Shown here piece after piece: positions 33,819 to 42,434 of a DNA stretch of 64,000 nucleotides. The notes under the pieces are model-generated. The model did no database searches. It was not told the DNA's origin and worked only from the letters and a program-made list of their open reading frames with translations. Position numbers and translations under genes: made by a program. Source of the DNA: Sphingobium cupriresistens (GTDB taxonomy: Bacteria; Pseudomonadota; Alphaproteobacteria; Sphingomonadales; Sphingomonadaceae); the NCBI RefSeq assembly GCF_004152865.1, contig NZ_SEOO01000015.1, positions 38,402 to 102,401 on the forward strand, read 5' to 3'. Numbering within the stretch: the stretch's first letter is position 1; each line of letters opens with the position of its first letter.

Positions 33819-35443
33819 GCGACAGCTTCGACTATATCGTGATCGGATCGGGTTCGGCGGGCAGCCTGATGGCCAATCGTCTGTCCGCTGACCCCGCCAA
33901 CCGCGTCGCCTTGATCGAAGCGGGACCATCCGACAAAAAATGGCCGGTCAACCTCAAGACCGCCATGCCGGTCGGCAATATCTTTCTGCTGCCGCACGAA
34001 AAATATAATTGGAAACAGGCGCTTACTGGCAACGCCGCTGTCAACAACCGCACAATCAACTTTCCGCGCGGCAAGCTGTTTGGCGGATGCAGCGCCATCA
34101 ATGGCGGCGTCTATATTCGCGGGCAAAAGGCCGACTATGACGCCTGGGCGAAGGCGGGCAATGACGGCTGGGCCTATGACGACGTCCTCCCCGCGTTCAA
34201 GGCGGTCGAAAATTATGCCGGTCCCGAAAAAGGCTGGCACGGCAAGGGCGGCGAACTGGATGTGCAGAAGCCCAAAAGCTGGAACCCGGTCAGCGCCGCC
34301 ATCGTCGACGCGGCGGCAGAGGCAGGACATCAGCGCAATGACGATTTTGCTGGCGAACGGCAGGATGGCTTCGGCCGCTATGACCTTAACCAGCGCAACG
34401 GCACCCGCCTGTCGAGCGCCCGTGCCTTCCTCCACCCCGCCCTCAAGCGCGCCAACCTTACCGTCCTTGATGAAACCATGGTCCGCCGCATCCTGTTCGA
34501 TCGCGGCCAGGCCGTCGGCCTGGAGATAGAAAAGGACGGCGCGCGCAGCACCATCTCCGCGCGGCGTGAAATCATCCTGTGCGCCGGGGCGACCAACTCG
34601 CCGCAATTGCTGATGCTCTCCGGGATTGGGCCGCAGGATCATCTGCACGATATGGGCATCGATGTCGTCCACCACCTGCCCGGCGTCGGCCAGCATTTGC
34701 AGGATCATCCGACCGTCCATGTCGCGATGGAAAACCCGTCGGCCGAATCCTACGCCGTCTCGGCCAGGGTGCTGCCCCGCATCCTCGCCAGCCCATTGAA
34801 ATATCTGTTCAAGCGCGAAGGGATGCTGGCGTCCAATGTGGCGGAGGCCGGCGGCTTCCTCTGCACCGACGGCACCGGCCGCCCGGACATTCAGATCACC
34901 TTCCTTGCCGGGCTGAAGCTTGACGCGCGATCCGTCCCCCGTCGCCACGGCTATATGGGCCTGATCCAGTTGCTGCGCCCCAAAAGCGCCGGCTCGGTGC
35001 GTCTGGCCAGCAACCGGCCGGAGGACAAGCCGGTCATCGACCCCAATTTCTTCGCCGATCCCTATGACATGCAAACGCTGATCGCCGGCTTCCGCGAATG
35101 CCGCCGCATCTTCGCCCAGCCTGCGCTGGCCGCCATGACCGGTGCGGAGATCGAACCGGGCATCCAGCATCAAAGCGATGCGGAGATCGACGCCGCCCTG
35201 CGCAAGATCGTCAACACCGCTTATCACCCGACCGGCACCTGCAAAATGGGGCCGGATGGCGATCGCATGGCAGTGGTCGACGGCCGCCTGCGCGTGCGCG
35301 GCGTGTCCGGCCTGCGCGTGGTCGATGCCTCGGTCATGCCGGACATCATCAGCGGCAACACCTCCGCCCCCACCATGATGATTGCCGAGCGCGCCGCCCG
35401 CTTCATCCTGGAAGACGCCGTCACATCGAATATCGCCGCCTGA
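33815..35443 (+). CDS. GMC-family FAD oxidoreductase (choline dehydrogenase-like)
   Basis: A 542-residue flavoprotein alcohol dehydrogenase. The FAD-binding motif is DYIVIGSGSAGSLMANRL (residues 5-22), the GMC signature 1 is GKLFGGCSAINGGVYIRG (about 86-103), and signature 2 is GATNSPQLLMLSGIGP (about 256-271). The catalytic His lies in YHPTGTCKMG and the Asn in SGNTSAPTMM. It should oxidise a primary alcohol to an aldehyde, passing electrons to a quinone or other acceptor. The aldehyde dehydrogenase encoded 20 bases downstream would complete alcohol-to-acid oxidation. Confidence 0.93.
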   Translation: MSDSFDYIVIGSGSAGSLMANRLSADPANRVALIEAGPSDKKWPVNLKTAMPVGNIFLLPHEKYNWKQALTGNAAVNNRTINFPRGKLFGGCSAINGGVYIRGQKADYDAWAKAGNDGWAYDDVLPAFKAVENYAGPEKGWHGKGGELDVQKPKSWNPVSAAIVDAAAEAGHQRNDDFAGERQDGFGRYDLNQRNGTRLSSARAFLHPALKRANLTVLDETMVRRILFDRGQAVGLEIEKDGARSTISARREIILCAGATNSPQLLMLSGIGPQDHLHDMGIDVVHHLPGVGQHLQDHPTVHVAMENPSAESYAVSARVLPRILASPLKYLFKREGMLASNVAEAGGFLCTDGTGRPDIQITFLAGLKLDARSVPRRHGYMGLIQLLRPKSAGSVRLASNRPEDKPVIDPNFFADPYDMQTLIAGFRECRRIFAQPALAAMTGAEIEPGIQHQSDAEIDAALRKIVNTAYHPTGTCKMGPDGDRMAVVDGRLRVRGVSGLRVVDASVMPDIISGNTSAPTMMIAERAARFILEDAVTSNIAA

Positions 35444-35463
35444 TCGCGGCCCGGAGAGCCCCC

Positions 35464-36951
35464 ATGAACATGATGACCATCCCCCCCCGCCCCGCCCTGC
35501 TCGACACGCCGGATCAGGACATGCTGATCGACGGCCAGCGCGTCCCCGCTTTGTCCGGCAAGCGTTTCGAAACCCGCAACCCCGCCACCGGCGAGTTGCT
35601 CGCTACGATCGCGCAGGGCGGCGCCGAAGATGTGGACCGCGCCGTCAAGGCCGCCCGCGCCGCGTTTGAGGGGCCATGGCGCCGGATGAAGCCGGTCGAG
35701 CGGCAGCGCATCATGCTCCGCCTCGCCGATCTGGTGGAGGCGCATTTCGAAGAACTGGCGATGCTCGACACGCTCGACCTTGGCGCGCCCTATAGCCGCA
35801 CCATCATGGGCAAGGCGCGCGCGGGCGCGCTGCTGCGCTATTACGCCGGCCAGGCGATGCTCATCACCGGCGACACGATAGACAATAACGCCCCCGGCGA
35901 CGTCCTCTCGCACACGCTCAAGGAACCGATCGGCGTCGTCGCGGCGATCAATCCCTGGAACGGCCCGATCGGCATGTCGGTGTGGAAAGCCGGCCCGGTC
36001 CTCGCCACCGGCTGCACCCTGGTCATGAAGCCCGCCGAACAGACGCCCCTCTCCGCGCTCCGTTTCGGCGAGCTTTGCCTTGAGGCCGGCGTCCCCGAAG
36101 GCGTCATCAACATCGTCACCGGCCTGGGCGATGCGGGCGCGGCGCTCTCCAGTCATCCCGACGTCGACAAGATCGCCTTCACCGGCTCCACCGGCGTTGG
36201 CGAGAAGATCCTCCACGCCGCCGCCGCGTCGATGAAGCGCGTTACGGTGGAACTGGGCGGCAAGTCGCCCAACATCGTCTTCGCCGACGCCGACCTGGAC
36301 AAGGCGGTGCCGGCCGCCGCCATGGCGGTCTTCGCCAATGCCGGCCAGATTTGCAGCGCGGGCACCCGCCTGTTCGTGCAAAACGCGATCCACGACGAAT
36401 TTATGGAGCGGCTGGCCGCCTTCACAAAGACGATCAAGGTCGGCGACCCGCTCGACCCCACCACCCAGATGGGACCGGTCGTCTCCGCCCCTCAGATGGA
36501 CAAGATCCTCGCCTTCATCGCAGGCGCCAACACGGAGGGCGCCCGCCCCCTGACCGGCGGCGGCCGCATGAGCGGCGCGGGCTATGATGCGGGCTATTTC
36601 ATCGAACCGACGATCTTCACCCATGTCGCCGACGACATGACGATCGCGCGGGAAGAGATTTTCGGCCCCGTCCTCTCCGCCTTCACCTTCGATACGGTGG
36701 ATGAAGTTCTGGCCCGCGCGAACGCCACCGAATTCGGCCTGGGCAGCGGCGTATGGACCCGCGACCTTGGCACCGCCCATCGCATGGCGCGCGGCATCCG
36801 CGCAGGCTCCGTCTGGGTTAATTGCTACCAGATGCTCGACCCCGCCGTCCCCTTTGGCGGCTACAAGATGAGCGGTTTCGGCCGCGAATCCGGCCCGCAC
36901 CATATCGAGGATTATCTGGAGACGAAGGCGGTCTGGATCAATCTGGACTGA
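35464..36951 (+). CDS. NAD(P)-dependent aldehyde dehydrogenase
   Basis: A 495-residue aldehyde dehydrogenase. INPWNGPIGMSVWKAG (about 161-176), FTGSTGVGEK (about 239-248), VELGGKSPNIVF (about 262-273) and the nucleophile loop FANAGQICSAGTRLFV (about 291-306) are all present. The start ATG 35464 follows GGAGAG; longer frames overlap the GMC gene. It should oxidise the aldehyde made by the GMC enzyme. It shares the usual family pattern but is not a close copy of the enzyme at 21436. A 73-residue gene follows 10 bases downstream. Confidence 0.93.
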   Translation: MNMMTIPPRPALLDTPDQDMLIDGQRVPALSGKRFETRNPATGELLATIAQGGAEDVDRAVKAARAAFEGPWRRMKPVERQRIMLRLADLVEAHFEELAMLDTLDLGAPYSRTIMGKARAGALLRYYAGQAMLITGDTIDNNAPGDVLSHTLKEPIGVVAAINPWNGPIGMSVWKAGPVLATGCTLVMKPAEQTPLSALRFGELCLEAGVPEGVINIVTGLGDAGAALSSHPDVDKIAFTGSTGVGEKILHAAAASMKRVTVELGGKSPNIVFADADLDKAVPAAAMAVFANAGQICSAGTRLFVQNAIHDEFMERLAAFTKTIKVGDPLDPTTQMGPVVSAPQMDKILAFIAGANTEGARPLTGGGRMSGAGYDAGYFIEPTIFTHVADDMTIAREEIFGPVLSAFTFDTVDEVLARANATEFGLGSGVWTRDLGTAHRMARGIRAGSVWVNCYQMLDPAVPFGGYKMSGFGRESGPHHIEDYLETKAVWINLD

Positions 36952-36961
36952 GGCGCGCACC

Positions 36962-37183
36962 GTGCAGCAGAGCAGCAACAGCAATGGCGTGCATCTGGAG
37001 GAGGAGATGATCCTCCAGATGCAGAGGCTGGCCACCGGCCGCACCGACGAAGCGCTCAACGCCCGCTTCGGCATCAGTTACAATACATGGCGCAAATTGC
37101 TCGCCGGACAGCCGATCCGGCCCTCGCTCGCCAATCGGCTGAAGGGCCGGATCGCCGCGCTTCAGGCCATCAATCGGCCATAG
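36962..37183 (+). CDS. Small helix-turn-helix-like protein of unknown function
   Basis: A 73-residue protein from a GTG start, 10 bases after the aldehyde dehydrogenase stop, last gene of the plus-strand operon. It contains GRTDEALNARFGISYNTWRK, which looks like a helix-turn-helix with recognition helix YNTWRKLLAG, followed by a basic helix (LANRLKGRIAAL). No partner domain. It could be a small transcription factor or toxin-antitoxin-like regulator for the operon. The ribosome site is weak (TGAGG), so the call rests on codon use, position and the HTH pattern. Confidence 0.6.
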   Translation: MQQSSNSNGVHLEEEMILQMQRLATGRTDEALNARFGISYNTWRKLLAGQPIRPSLANRLKGRIAALQAINRP

Positions 37184-37193
37184 GCGGGCGGCA

Positions 37194-38441
37194 TCACACC
37201 CAGCCCGATTCCCGCAAATCGGGCGGCGCGCCTTCGACCCGCTCGCCCTTGGCCGCCTCGCTCACCATTTCCAGGAAGCGCCGCTGCGTCGCAGTCGGCC
37301 GCCAGCTGCGCCGCGTGGTGATCCCCACCACCCGCTTGCTGTCCTCCAGCGGCGGACCGATCTGGGTCAGCAGCCCGCTGCGGATCTGCAACGCCACCTG
37401 GTCGGGCGACAACAGGGTCAGGAAATGGCCTTCGGTCAGCAGCCGCCCGATGATCATGACCGACCCGCACTCGATCGGGGTCGCAGGCGGCGCGACCGCC
37501 GGCGCCACGCCCTCCCCGAACAATTTCTCCCACTGTTCGCGCAGCGGCGAATTGGCCGGCGCCACGATCCAGGGATAGCGCGCCAGTTGCGCCATCGTCG
37601 GTCTCGCCTCGGCCGCCAGCGGATGCTGACTCCCCGCCGCGATCACCAAGCGATCCTCCGACAACGGCAATTGATACAGGTCGGCAATCTCATAGGGCCG
37701 CAGCGCGCCGACGATCATGTCGATCACGCCATCGCGCAACGGCTCCACCAATTCGCGCCAGCTTCCCTCCAGCACCTTGAACGCCGCACGCGGATCGCTC
37801 CGCGCCATCCGCGCCATCGCGGCCGGCACCAGATAGGGCCGCGCCAATGGCAGCGCGCCGAACGCGATGACCTCGCTGCCGCTGCCGCTGTCCAGCCCCA
37901 TATCGGCCAGCGCCGCGACGATCTCCGCCACCGCCAGCCGCGTGCCGCGCGCCAGCCTTTTCCCCGCCGGATTGAGCCACACCGCCCGGCCCCGCCGCTC
38001 GACCAGCTTGCCGCCGATCATCTGCTCCAGGTCGCCGACCGCGCGATGCACCGCCGTCTGCGACAAGGTGCTGCCATGCGCCGCCGCCGCGAAGCTACCC
38101 GCCTCCGCCAGCGCCAGGAAGGCGCGCAGCTGCGTCATCGTCATCAGCCGTTCGGGATATTGAAACACGCCCGACAGCCCCTTGGCTGCCTGCGACAGAT
38201 GATCCAGCGCCGCACGCGCGCGTTCTATCACGATCTCACCCATGGGCGTGGGCACCATGCCGCCTGACCGCCGCTCGAAAAACGTGTAGCCGAATTGCCG
38301 CTCCAGCTTCGCCAGCCCCTGCGTCAATGCCGGTTGCGACAGGCTCACCACATCGGCCGCGGCGGTGATGCTGCCATGTTCGCGGATCGCCAGCAGAGCG
38401 CGCAGGTGGCGCAGATTGAGGTCGAACGGATCGGTCGCCAT
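37194..38441 (-). CDS. LysR-type regulator with two tandem HTH domains
   Basis: A 415-residue regulator. The first LysR HTH spans about residues 10-70 (LRHLRALLAIREHGSITAAA, then SLSQPALTQGLAKLE and FFERRSGGMVPTPMG). A second complete LysR HTH spans about residues 102-163 (TMTQLRAFLALAEAGSFAAA, then TLSQTAVHRAVGDLE and LVERRGRAVWLNPAG). The effector domain follows from about 188 (SEVIAFGALPLARPYLV) to the end. Standard LysR proteins have one HTH and about 300 residues, so the extra 100 residues are a duplicated DNA-binding module. ATG 38441 gives the natural start; longer frames have no support. It lies convergent with the operon before it and divergent from the acyl-CoA dehydrogenase gene. 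Confidence 0.88.
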   Translation of the reverse strand: MATDPFDLNLRHLRALLAIREHGSITAAADVVSLSQPALTQGLAKLERQFGYTFFERRSGGMVPTPMGEIVIERARAALDHLSQAAKGLSGVFQYPERLMTMTQLRAFLALAEAGSFAAAAHGSTLSQTAVHRAVGDLEQMIGGKLVERRGRAVWLNPAGKRLARGTRLAVAEIVAALADMGLDSGSGSEVIAFGALPLARPYLVPAAMARMARSDPRAAFKVLEGSWRELVEPLRDGVIDMIVGALRPYEIADLYQLPLSEDRLVIAAGSQHPLAAEARPTMAQLARYPWIVAPANSPLREQWEKLFGEGVAPAVAPPATPIECGSVMIIGRLLTEGHFLTLLSPDQVALQIRSGLLTQIGPPLEDSKRVVGITTRRSWRPTATQRRFLEMVSEAAKGERVEGAPPDLRESGWV

Positions 38442-38645
38442 GCCGCTTACTCTTGTTACCCTGCGCCCGCGCGCTTTTGCGTCGTCGGGCTGCCTCATCT
38501 CTAAAGGACAACTGCCCCAAAGGACAGCCGCAGCCCTTCCATAAGCCAGAAAATTTAATGGACTGACCATTATTGTAATGGTAGGACCAATGCTGAACAG
38601 CGCGATTATCCGCGCATCAGAGTCGAACCTTAAGGAGGCTGCGCC
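38442..38645. promoter_or_regulatory. Divergent LysR / acyl-CoA dehydrogenase promoter region
   Basis: A 204-base region between the LysR gene and the divergent acyl-CoA dehydrogenase. It contains the GntR-type site at 38579-38589 and an AAGGAGG ribosome site before GTG 38646. AT-rich around 38,550-38,600, fitting a promoter. LysR-type T-N11-A motifs are too common to assign by eye. Confidence 0.5.
38579..38589. promoter_or_regulatory. Candidate GntR (FadR-type) operator before the acyl-CoA dehydrogenase
   Basis: TGGTAGGACCA; the complement is TGGTCCTACCA, a perfect TGGTNNNACCA palindrome frame. The outer bases extend the dyad (AATGGT...ACCAAT). It is 56 bases upstream of the start at 38646. 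Confidence 0.62.
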
Positions 38646-39785
38646 GTGGACTTTGAACTGCCCGACGACATCAAGGAATTTTGCGACGTCACCCGCGACA
38701 TCGTGCACGATCTGCTGCCGCATGAAATCGAATTTCAGGCGACCGGAAAAGTGCCGCCGATCGTGCGCAAGACGCTGATCGACAATGGCTATTTCGGCAT
38801 GGCGCTGCCCGAACAATATGGCGGCCTGGGCCTGGGCGCCCTGGCCCAGGCGGCGGTGCAGATCGAACTCGCCCGCCTTCCTCCCCAATTCTGGACCGAA
38901 CTGCGCCCGCTCATGGGGCCGGGCGCCAAGAACATCATGTATCATGCCTCGGAAGCCCAGCGCGAAGCGCTGCTGCCCGGCATGTGTTCGGGCGAAATCG
39001 GCATCGCCTTTGCCCTGACCGAACCCAATAGCGGTTCCGATCCGGGTTCGATGCGCACCACCGCGACCCGCAACGCCGACGGCTGGGTCATCACCGGCAG
39101 CAAGACCTATATTTCGAACGGCAAGAACGCGAAATATGTGATCGTCTATGCCTATACTGACAAGGCCGCGGGGCCGCGCGGCGGCATTTCCGCCTTCCTG
39201 ATGCCCGCCGACACGCCCGGCTTCGCCGTCACCGGCACGATCGAACTGATGGGGACGGCGACGCCCGGCGTCTATGAACTGACCTTCGACGAATGTCAGG
39301 TCGGCCCCGACGCGCTGATCGGCGAACTCGGCCGTGGCTTCCATTATGCGCTCGAAGGACTGAACGAGGGCCGCATGAATGTCGGCGCGACGGCGGTCGG
39401 CATGGGCGAATATGCGCTGGAACTGGCGATCGAGGAATCCAAGCAGCGCCCGGCCTTTGGCGGCGTCATCTCCGATTTCCAGGCGATCCGCCACTATATC
39501 GCGACGATGGCGACCGACATGCGCGCTGCCCGCCTGATCCTGCTCGACGCCTGCTGGCGTTATGACCAGGGCGAAAAGCGCCGCGAACTCGCCTCCATGG
39601 CGAAACTGTTCGCGACCGAAGCAGGCAGCCGCACCGTCGACACGGCGGTCCAGATTTTCGGCGGTTCGGGCTATTGCCGGGGCTTTGCGATCGAACGCCT
39701 CTATCGCGATATCCGCATCACCCGCATCTATGAAGGGTCGTCGGAAATCCAGAAGAACACGATCGCGCGCGAACTGCTGCGATAA
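38646..39785 (+). CDS. Acyl-CoA dehydrogenase
   Basis: A 379-residue acyl-CoA dehydrogenase, complete. The start is GTG 38646 after AAGGAGG. FALTEPNSGSDPGSM (about 121-135) and WVITGSKTYISNG (about 146-158) form the FAD/substrate region, and VQIFGGSGYCRGFAIERLYR (about 336-355) with ITRIYEGSSEIQ (about 358-369) carry the catalytic Glu in YEG. It should introduce an alpha,beta double bond into an acyl-CoA, or, in the Lva-type logic, act on a phosphorylated acyl-CoA. It has its own promoter with a GntR-type site and is followed by a YCII gene after a strong hairpin. Confidence 0.94.
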   Translation: MDFELPDDIKEFCDVTRDIVHDLLPHEIEFQATGKVPPIVRKTLIDNGYFGMALPEQYGGLGLGALAQAAVQIELARLPPQFWTELRPLMGPGAKNIMYHASEAQREALLPGMCSGEIGIAFALTEPNSGSDPGSMRTTATRNADGWVITGSKTYISNGKNAKYVIVYAYTDKAAGPRGGISAFLMPADTPGFAVTGTIELMGTATPGVYELTFDECQVGPDALIGELGRGFHYALEGLNEGRMNVGATAVGMGEYALELAIEESKQRPAFGGVISDFQAIRHYIATMATDMRAARLILLDACWRYDQGEKRRELASMAKLFATEAGSRTVDTAVQIFGGSGYCRGFAIERLYRDIRITRIYEGSSEIQKNTIARELLR

Positions 39786-39792
39786 AGGGCGC

Positions 39793-39820
39793 GGGCGGGA
39801 TGCGTGCAGGCATCCCGCCC
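39793..39820 (+). terminator. Strong hairpin after the acyl-CoA dehydrogenase
   Basis: A perfect 11-base stem (GGGCGGGATGC / GCATCCCGCCC) with a 6-base loop, 8 bases past the stop. There is no U-run afterwards, so termination may be partial or the hairpin may protect the upstream mRNA. Confidence 0.65.
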
Positions 39821-39906
39821 CCTCATCTTCATGAAATATATTGCGCCGGGACGCTAATTCCCGAACAATCCCGCCATCGTTCCAACGCCCGGCAAGGAGA
39901 CAGGCG

Positions 39907-40266
39907 GTGCGCGTGATGGTGCTGGTGAAGGCGACCGAAGACAGCGAGAAAGGCTATCGGCCCTCGCCCGAAACGGACGCGATGATGGCCGCGATGGGCC
40001 GCTTCAACGATGAACTGCGCGACGCTGGCATCCTGGTGATGGCCGATGGCCTCACCCCCTCTTCACAAGGCAAGCGCGTCGCCTTCGATGGCGCCGAACG
40101 CACCGTCATTAACGGCCCATTCTCCCAACCACGCGAATTGGTCGCGGGTTTCTGGCTGTGGGAGGTCAAGGATATGGACGAGGCGGTCGCCTGGGTGAAG
40201 CGCTGCCCCAATCCCATGCCAGGACCGAGCGAGATCGAAATCCGGCCCTTTCACGACCTGGAATAG
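39907..40266 (+). CDS. YCII-related (DGPF domain) protein
   Basis: A 119-residue YCII-family dimeric alpha+beta barrel protein. It begins MRVMVLVKATEDSEKGY from GTG 39907 after AAGGAG (ATG 39913 also possible), contains VINGPFSQPRELVAGFWLWE, the NGPF variant of the DGPF motif, and ends PGPSEIEIRPFHDLE. Relatives are small enzymes or binding proteins of unknown or isomerase/lyase function, often near sigma factors or catabolic genes. Function here is unknown. It is separated from the acyl-CoA dehydrogenase by the hairpin at 39793-39820, yet runs in the same direction. Confidence 0.8.
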   Translation: MRVMVLVKATEDSEKGYRPSPETDAMMAAMGRFNDELRDAGILVMADGLTPSSQGKRVAFDGAERTVINGPFSQPRELVAGFWLWEVKDMDEAVAWVKRCPNPMPGPSEIEIRPFHDLE

Positions 40267-40293
40267 CGCACCACGCCGTGGCGATTCCTTTTG

Positions 40294-41481
40294 TTACAGC
40301 AGGTCGCCCCGCGCGCGTAGCGCTGCCACCGCGCTCTCGTCCACGCCCAGCTTGGTGAGGATATCCGCACCCTCTTCACCCAGTCGGGCGACATGGTTGC
40401 GCGCCTCGACCCGCGATCCGCTCATGCGGAACGGCGGGTTGGGCACCTTGAAGCTGCCGGCCCCGTCGCTGATTTCCGCGAAGGCGCCACGCGACGCCAG
40501 TTGCGGATCGTCCAGCAATTCATCGATTTCGCGATAGCGCCCGCACGGCACGCCATGGCGCGAGAGGATCGCCTCGGCCTCCTCCGCGCTGCGCTCGCGC
40601 GTCCACGTCTCCGTCAGCGCCAGCAGCGTCGCCCAATTGGCGTTGCGATCGGCATTGGTCAGGAAGCGCGGATCGTCGCGCCATTCGGGATGGCCGACCG
40701 CGTCTGTCAATTGCTCGAAATTGCGAGGGGATGTCGGCGCGACCATGATGAAGCCGTCATTGGTCTTGAGCGGGGTGTAGAGCGGCCGCCGGGCGTCGCC
40801 GGGGAACTGCGCCTCCTGCGTTTCGAACACCAGCATCCCCACCATCGCCTCCAGCATCGACAGGTCGATATGCTGGCCTGCGCCCGTCTTTTCACGCTGA
40901 TACAGCGCCGCCTGGATTGCGCCAAAGGCATGGGTGCCGCCCAGCACGTCGGCGATGAAGACGCCGCTGGTCGCCGGCCGGTCAGCCCCGTCCTGATAGC
41001 GCAGATTGACCATGTCGAAGCCGCTGGCCGCATGGATCACGGGCGCATAGGCCGGGGACAGCGCCTTCGGCCCGGTCTGGCCATAGCCGGAGATTGAGCA
41101 GTAGATGAGACGCGGATTGGCCTCGCGCAGCGCGGCGAAGTCCAGCCCGAACCGCGCCATGACGCCGGGCCGGAAATTTTCCACCAATATGTCGCAGGTC
41201 GCAATCAAATCCTTGATGAGGGCGATGATTTCGGGGGATTTAAGGTTGCAGGCGATGCTCTGCTTGCCCGCGTTCAAATTGCCGAAATAGGCGCTGAAGC
41301 CATCCCGCTTGGGCGGCCGCGCACGGACCTGGTCGCCCTCCAGCGATTCCACCTTGATGACCTCGGCGCCCAGGTCGGCCAGCATCCGCGTCGCGAACGG
41401 CCCGGCCATGACGCTGGTGAAATCCAGCACCCGCACGCCATCCAGGGCGCCAACCGTCGCCGCCTTGCTCTCTTCCGCCAT
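40294..41481 (-). CDS. CaiB/BaiF-type (family III) CoA transferase
   Basis: A 395-residue family III CoA transferase. The start MAEESKAATVGALDGVRVLD leads into SVMAGPFATRMLADLGAEVI and VENFRPGVMARFGLD; the catalytic Asp is expected in the DLSMLEAMVGML segment (about 200-212), which matches the conserved loop. It moves CoA between a donor acyl-CoA and an acid, activating the pathway acid without ATP. It lies next to the GntR regulator and has a GntR-type site 33 bases before its start codon. Confidence 0.92.
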   Translation of the reverse strand: MAEESKAATVGALDGVRVLDFTSVMAGPFATRMLADLGAEVIKVESLEGDQVRARPPKRDGFSAYFGNLNAGKQSIACNLKSPEIIALIKDLIATCDILVENFRPGVMARFGLDFAALREANPRLIYCSISGYGQTGPKALSPAYAPVIHAASGFDMVNLRYQDGADRPATSGVFIADVLGGTHAFGAIQAALYQREKTGAGQHIDLSMLEAMVGMLVFETQEAQFPGDARRPLYTPLKTNDGFIMVAPTSPRNFEQLTDAVGHPEWRDDPRFLTNADRNANWATLLALTETWTRERSAEEAEAILSRHGVPCGRYREIDELLDDPQLASRGAFAEISDGAGSFKVPNPPFRMSGSRVEARNHVARLGEEGADILTKLGVDESAVAALRARGDLL

Positions 41482-41513
41482 AGCCTCACTCGCCTGTCGA
41501 ACTAATTATTCAA

Positions 41514-41524
41514 TGGTCCTACCT
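41514..41524. promoter_or_regulatory. Candidate GntR (FadR-type) operator before the CoA transferase
   Basis: TGGTCCTACCT, one mismatch from TGGTNNNACCA, preceded by CAA as in the other sites. It lies 33 bases upstream of the CoA-transferase start, over the likely promoter, so repression would be direct. Confidence 0.58.
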
Positions 41525-41615
41525 ATTGCATGGCGGTCGTGGGGCGTCAATCGCGTACAACTGTCCAACTCGCTGTTTCAAACGCCCCTGTCAGACGCCC
41601 GGTCAGGTGCGAAGG

Positions 41616-42350
41616 TCAGCCCTTGGCCGCCGCCTTGCTGTTCTTGCGGACATGGCGATGCACCCGCTCCAGATGCTTGCGCATCTCCGCCACCGCAGCC
41701 TCGCTGTCCTTCGCCCGCAACTGCCGCACCAGCCGGAATCGGGATTCGATCAATGACTGCTGCAACGTCTCATAATCCGGTCCTTGCACGAATTCATGCA
41801 GGATCGCCGAAAGGGAATCGACGAAGATGCCGAAGATGCGGTTCTTGGTCGCCCGCGCCAGCACGGCATAATATTCGACGGCGCATTGGTAACGCGCCTC
41901 GACACTCGTTTCCCGCCTCGTCCGCTCGGCGATCGCCTCCAGGTCGGCCAGGTCCGTGTCGGTCGCCCGCTCGCAGGCCAGCCGCACGATGATGTCCTGC
42001 AACGCCAGCCGCGCCTCGGTCAGTTCATTCAGCGAGATATCGCCCAGGTGGACATAATCCTGCATCGCCTGTACGATCCGGTCGGGTTCTGCCGTCTGCA
42101 CGAATGCCCCGCCCTTCGCGCCCTTCACATTGCGGATGATCCCCGCGACCTCCAGGCTACGCAGCGCCTCCCGCAACGCGCTGCGGCTGACCTGGAACTC
42201 GACCGCCAACTCGCGCTCGGCTGGCAACTTGTCCCCGGCCTTGAGCGTGCCCGCGGCCAATTGCGCGCGGATCTGCTCGCAGATGATCTCGAACGCCCGC
42301 CGCGTCTTGATCGGCGCGAAGCTCGGCTTTGTAGAAAGGGTAGATGCCAT
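41616..42350 (-). CDS. GntR-family regulator, FadR subfamily (FCD domain)
   Basis: A 244-residue regulator. The N-terminal winged HTH contains KLPAERELAVEFQVSRSALR (about 41-60), EALRSLEVAGIIRNVKGAKG and GAFV, the classic GntR pattern. The C-terminal helical FCD effector domain runs from about 100 to 235 and includes the DxxxH-type metal/ligand site region LTEARLALQDIIVRLACERA. FadR-type members bind TGGTNNNACCA-like operators and are usually derepressed by acyl-CoA or organic acids. Four such operators lie within 18 kb on either side, so this is the best candidate for the master repressor of the catabolic region. Confidence 0.93.
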   Translation of the reverse strand: MASTLSTKPSFAPIKTRRAFEIICEQIRAQLAAGTLKAGDKLPAERELAVEFQVSRSALREALRSLEVAGIIRNVKGAKGGAFVQTAEPDRIVQAMQDYVHLGDISLNELTEARLALQDIIVRLACERATDTDLADLEAIAERTRRETSVEARYQCAVEYYAVLARATKNRIFGIFVDSLSAILHEFVQGPDYETLQQSLIESRFRLVRQLRAKDSEAAVAEMRKHLERVHRHVRKNSKAAAKG

Positions 42351-42434
42351 GGGGTGCGCTCCGGAACAGACGACAAATCTATAGCCGCCGCGACCAAAGG
42401 CGCAATGGCCGGACCGAAAAGACGCGCGCGCCCT

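Noticed and set aside
33287..35227. A 646-codon minus-strand frame opposite the MFS and GMC genes
   Set aside because: Antisense to genes with full family signatures; composition is that of a GC-rich mirror frame.
32463..36951. A polyethylene glycol (peg) operon based on MFS, GMC and aldehyde dehydrogenase
   Set aside because: The pegBCDAE order with its own receptor, ligase and AraC regulator is not present, and the genes follow a Rieske oxygenase and its reductase.
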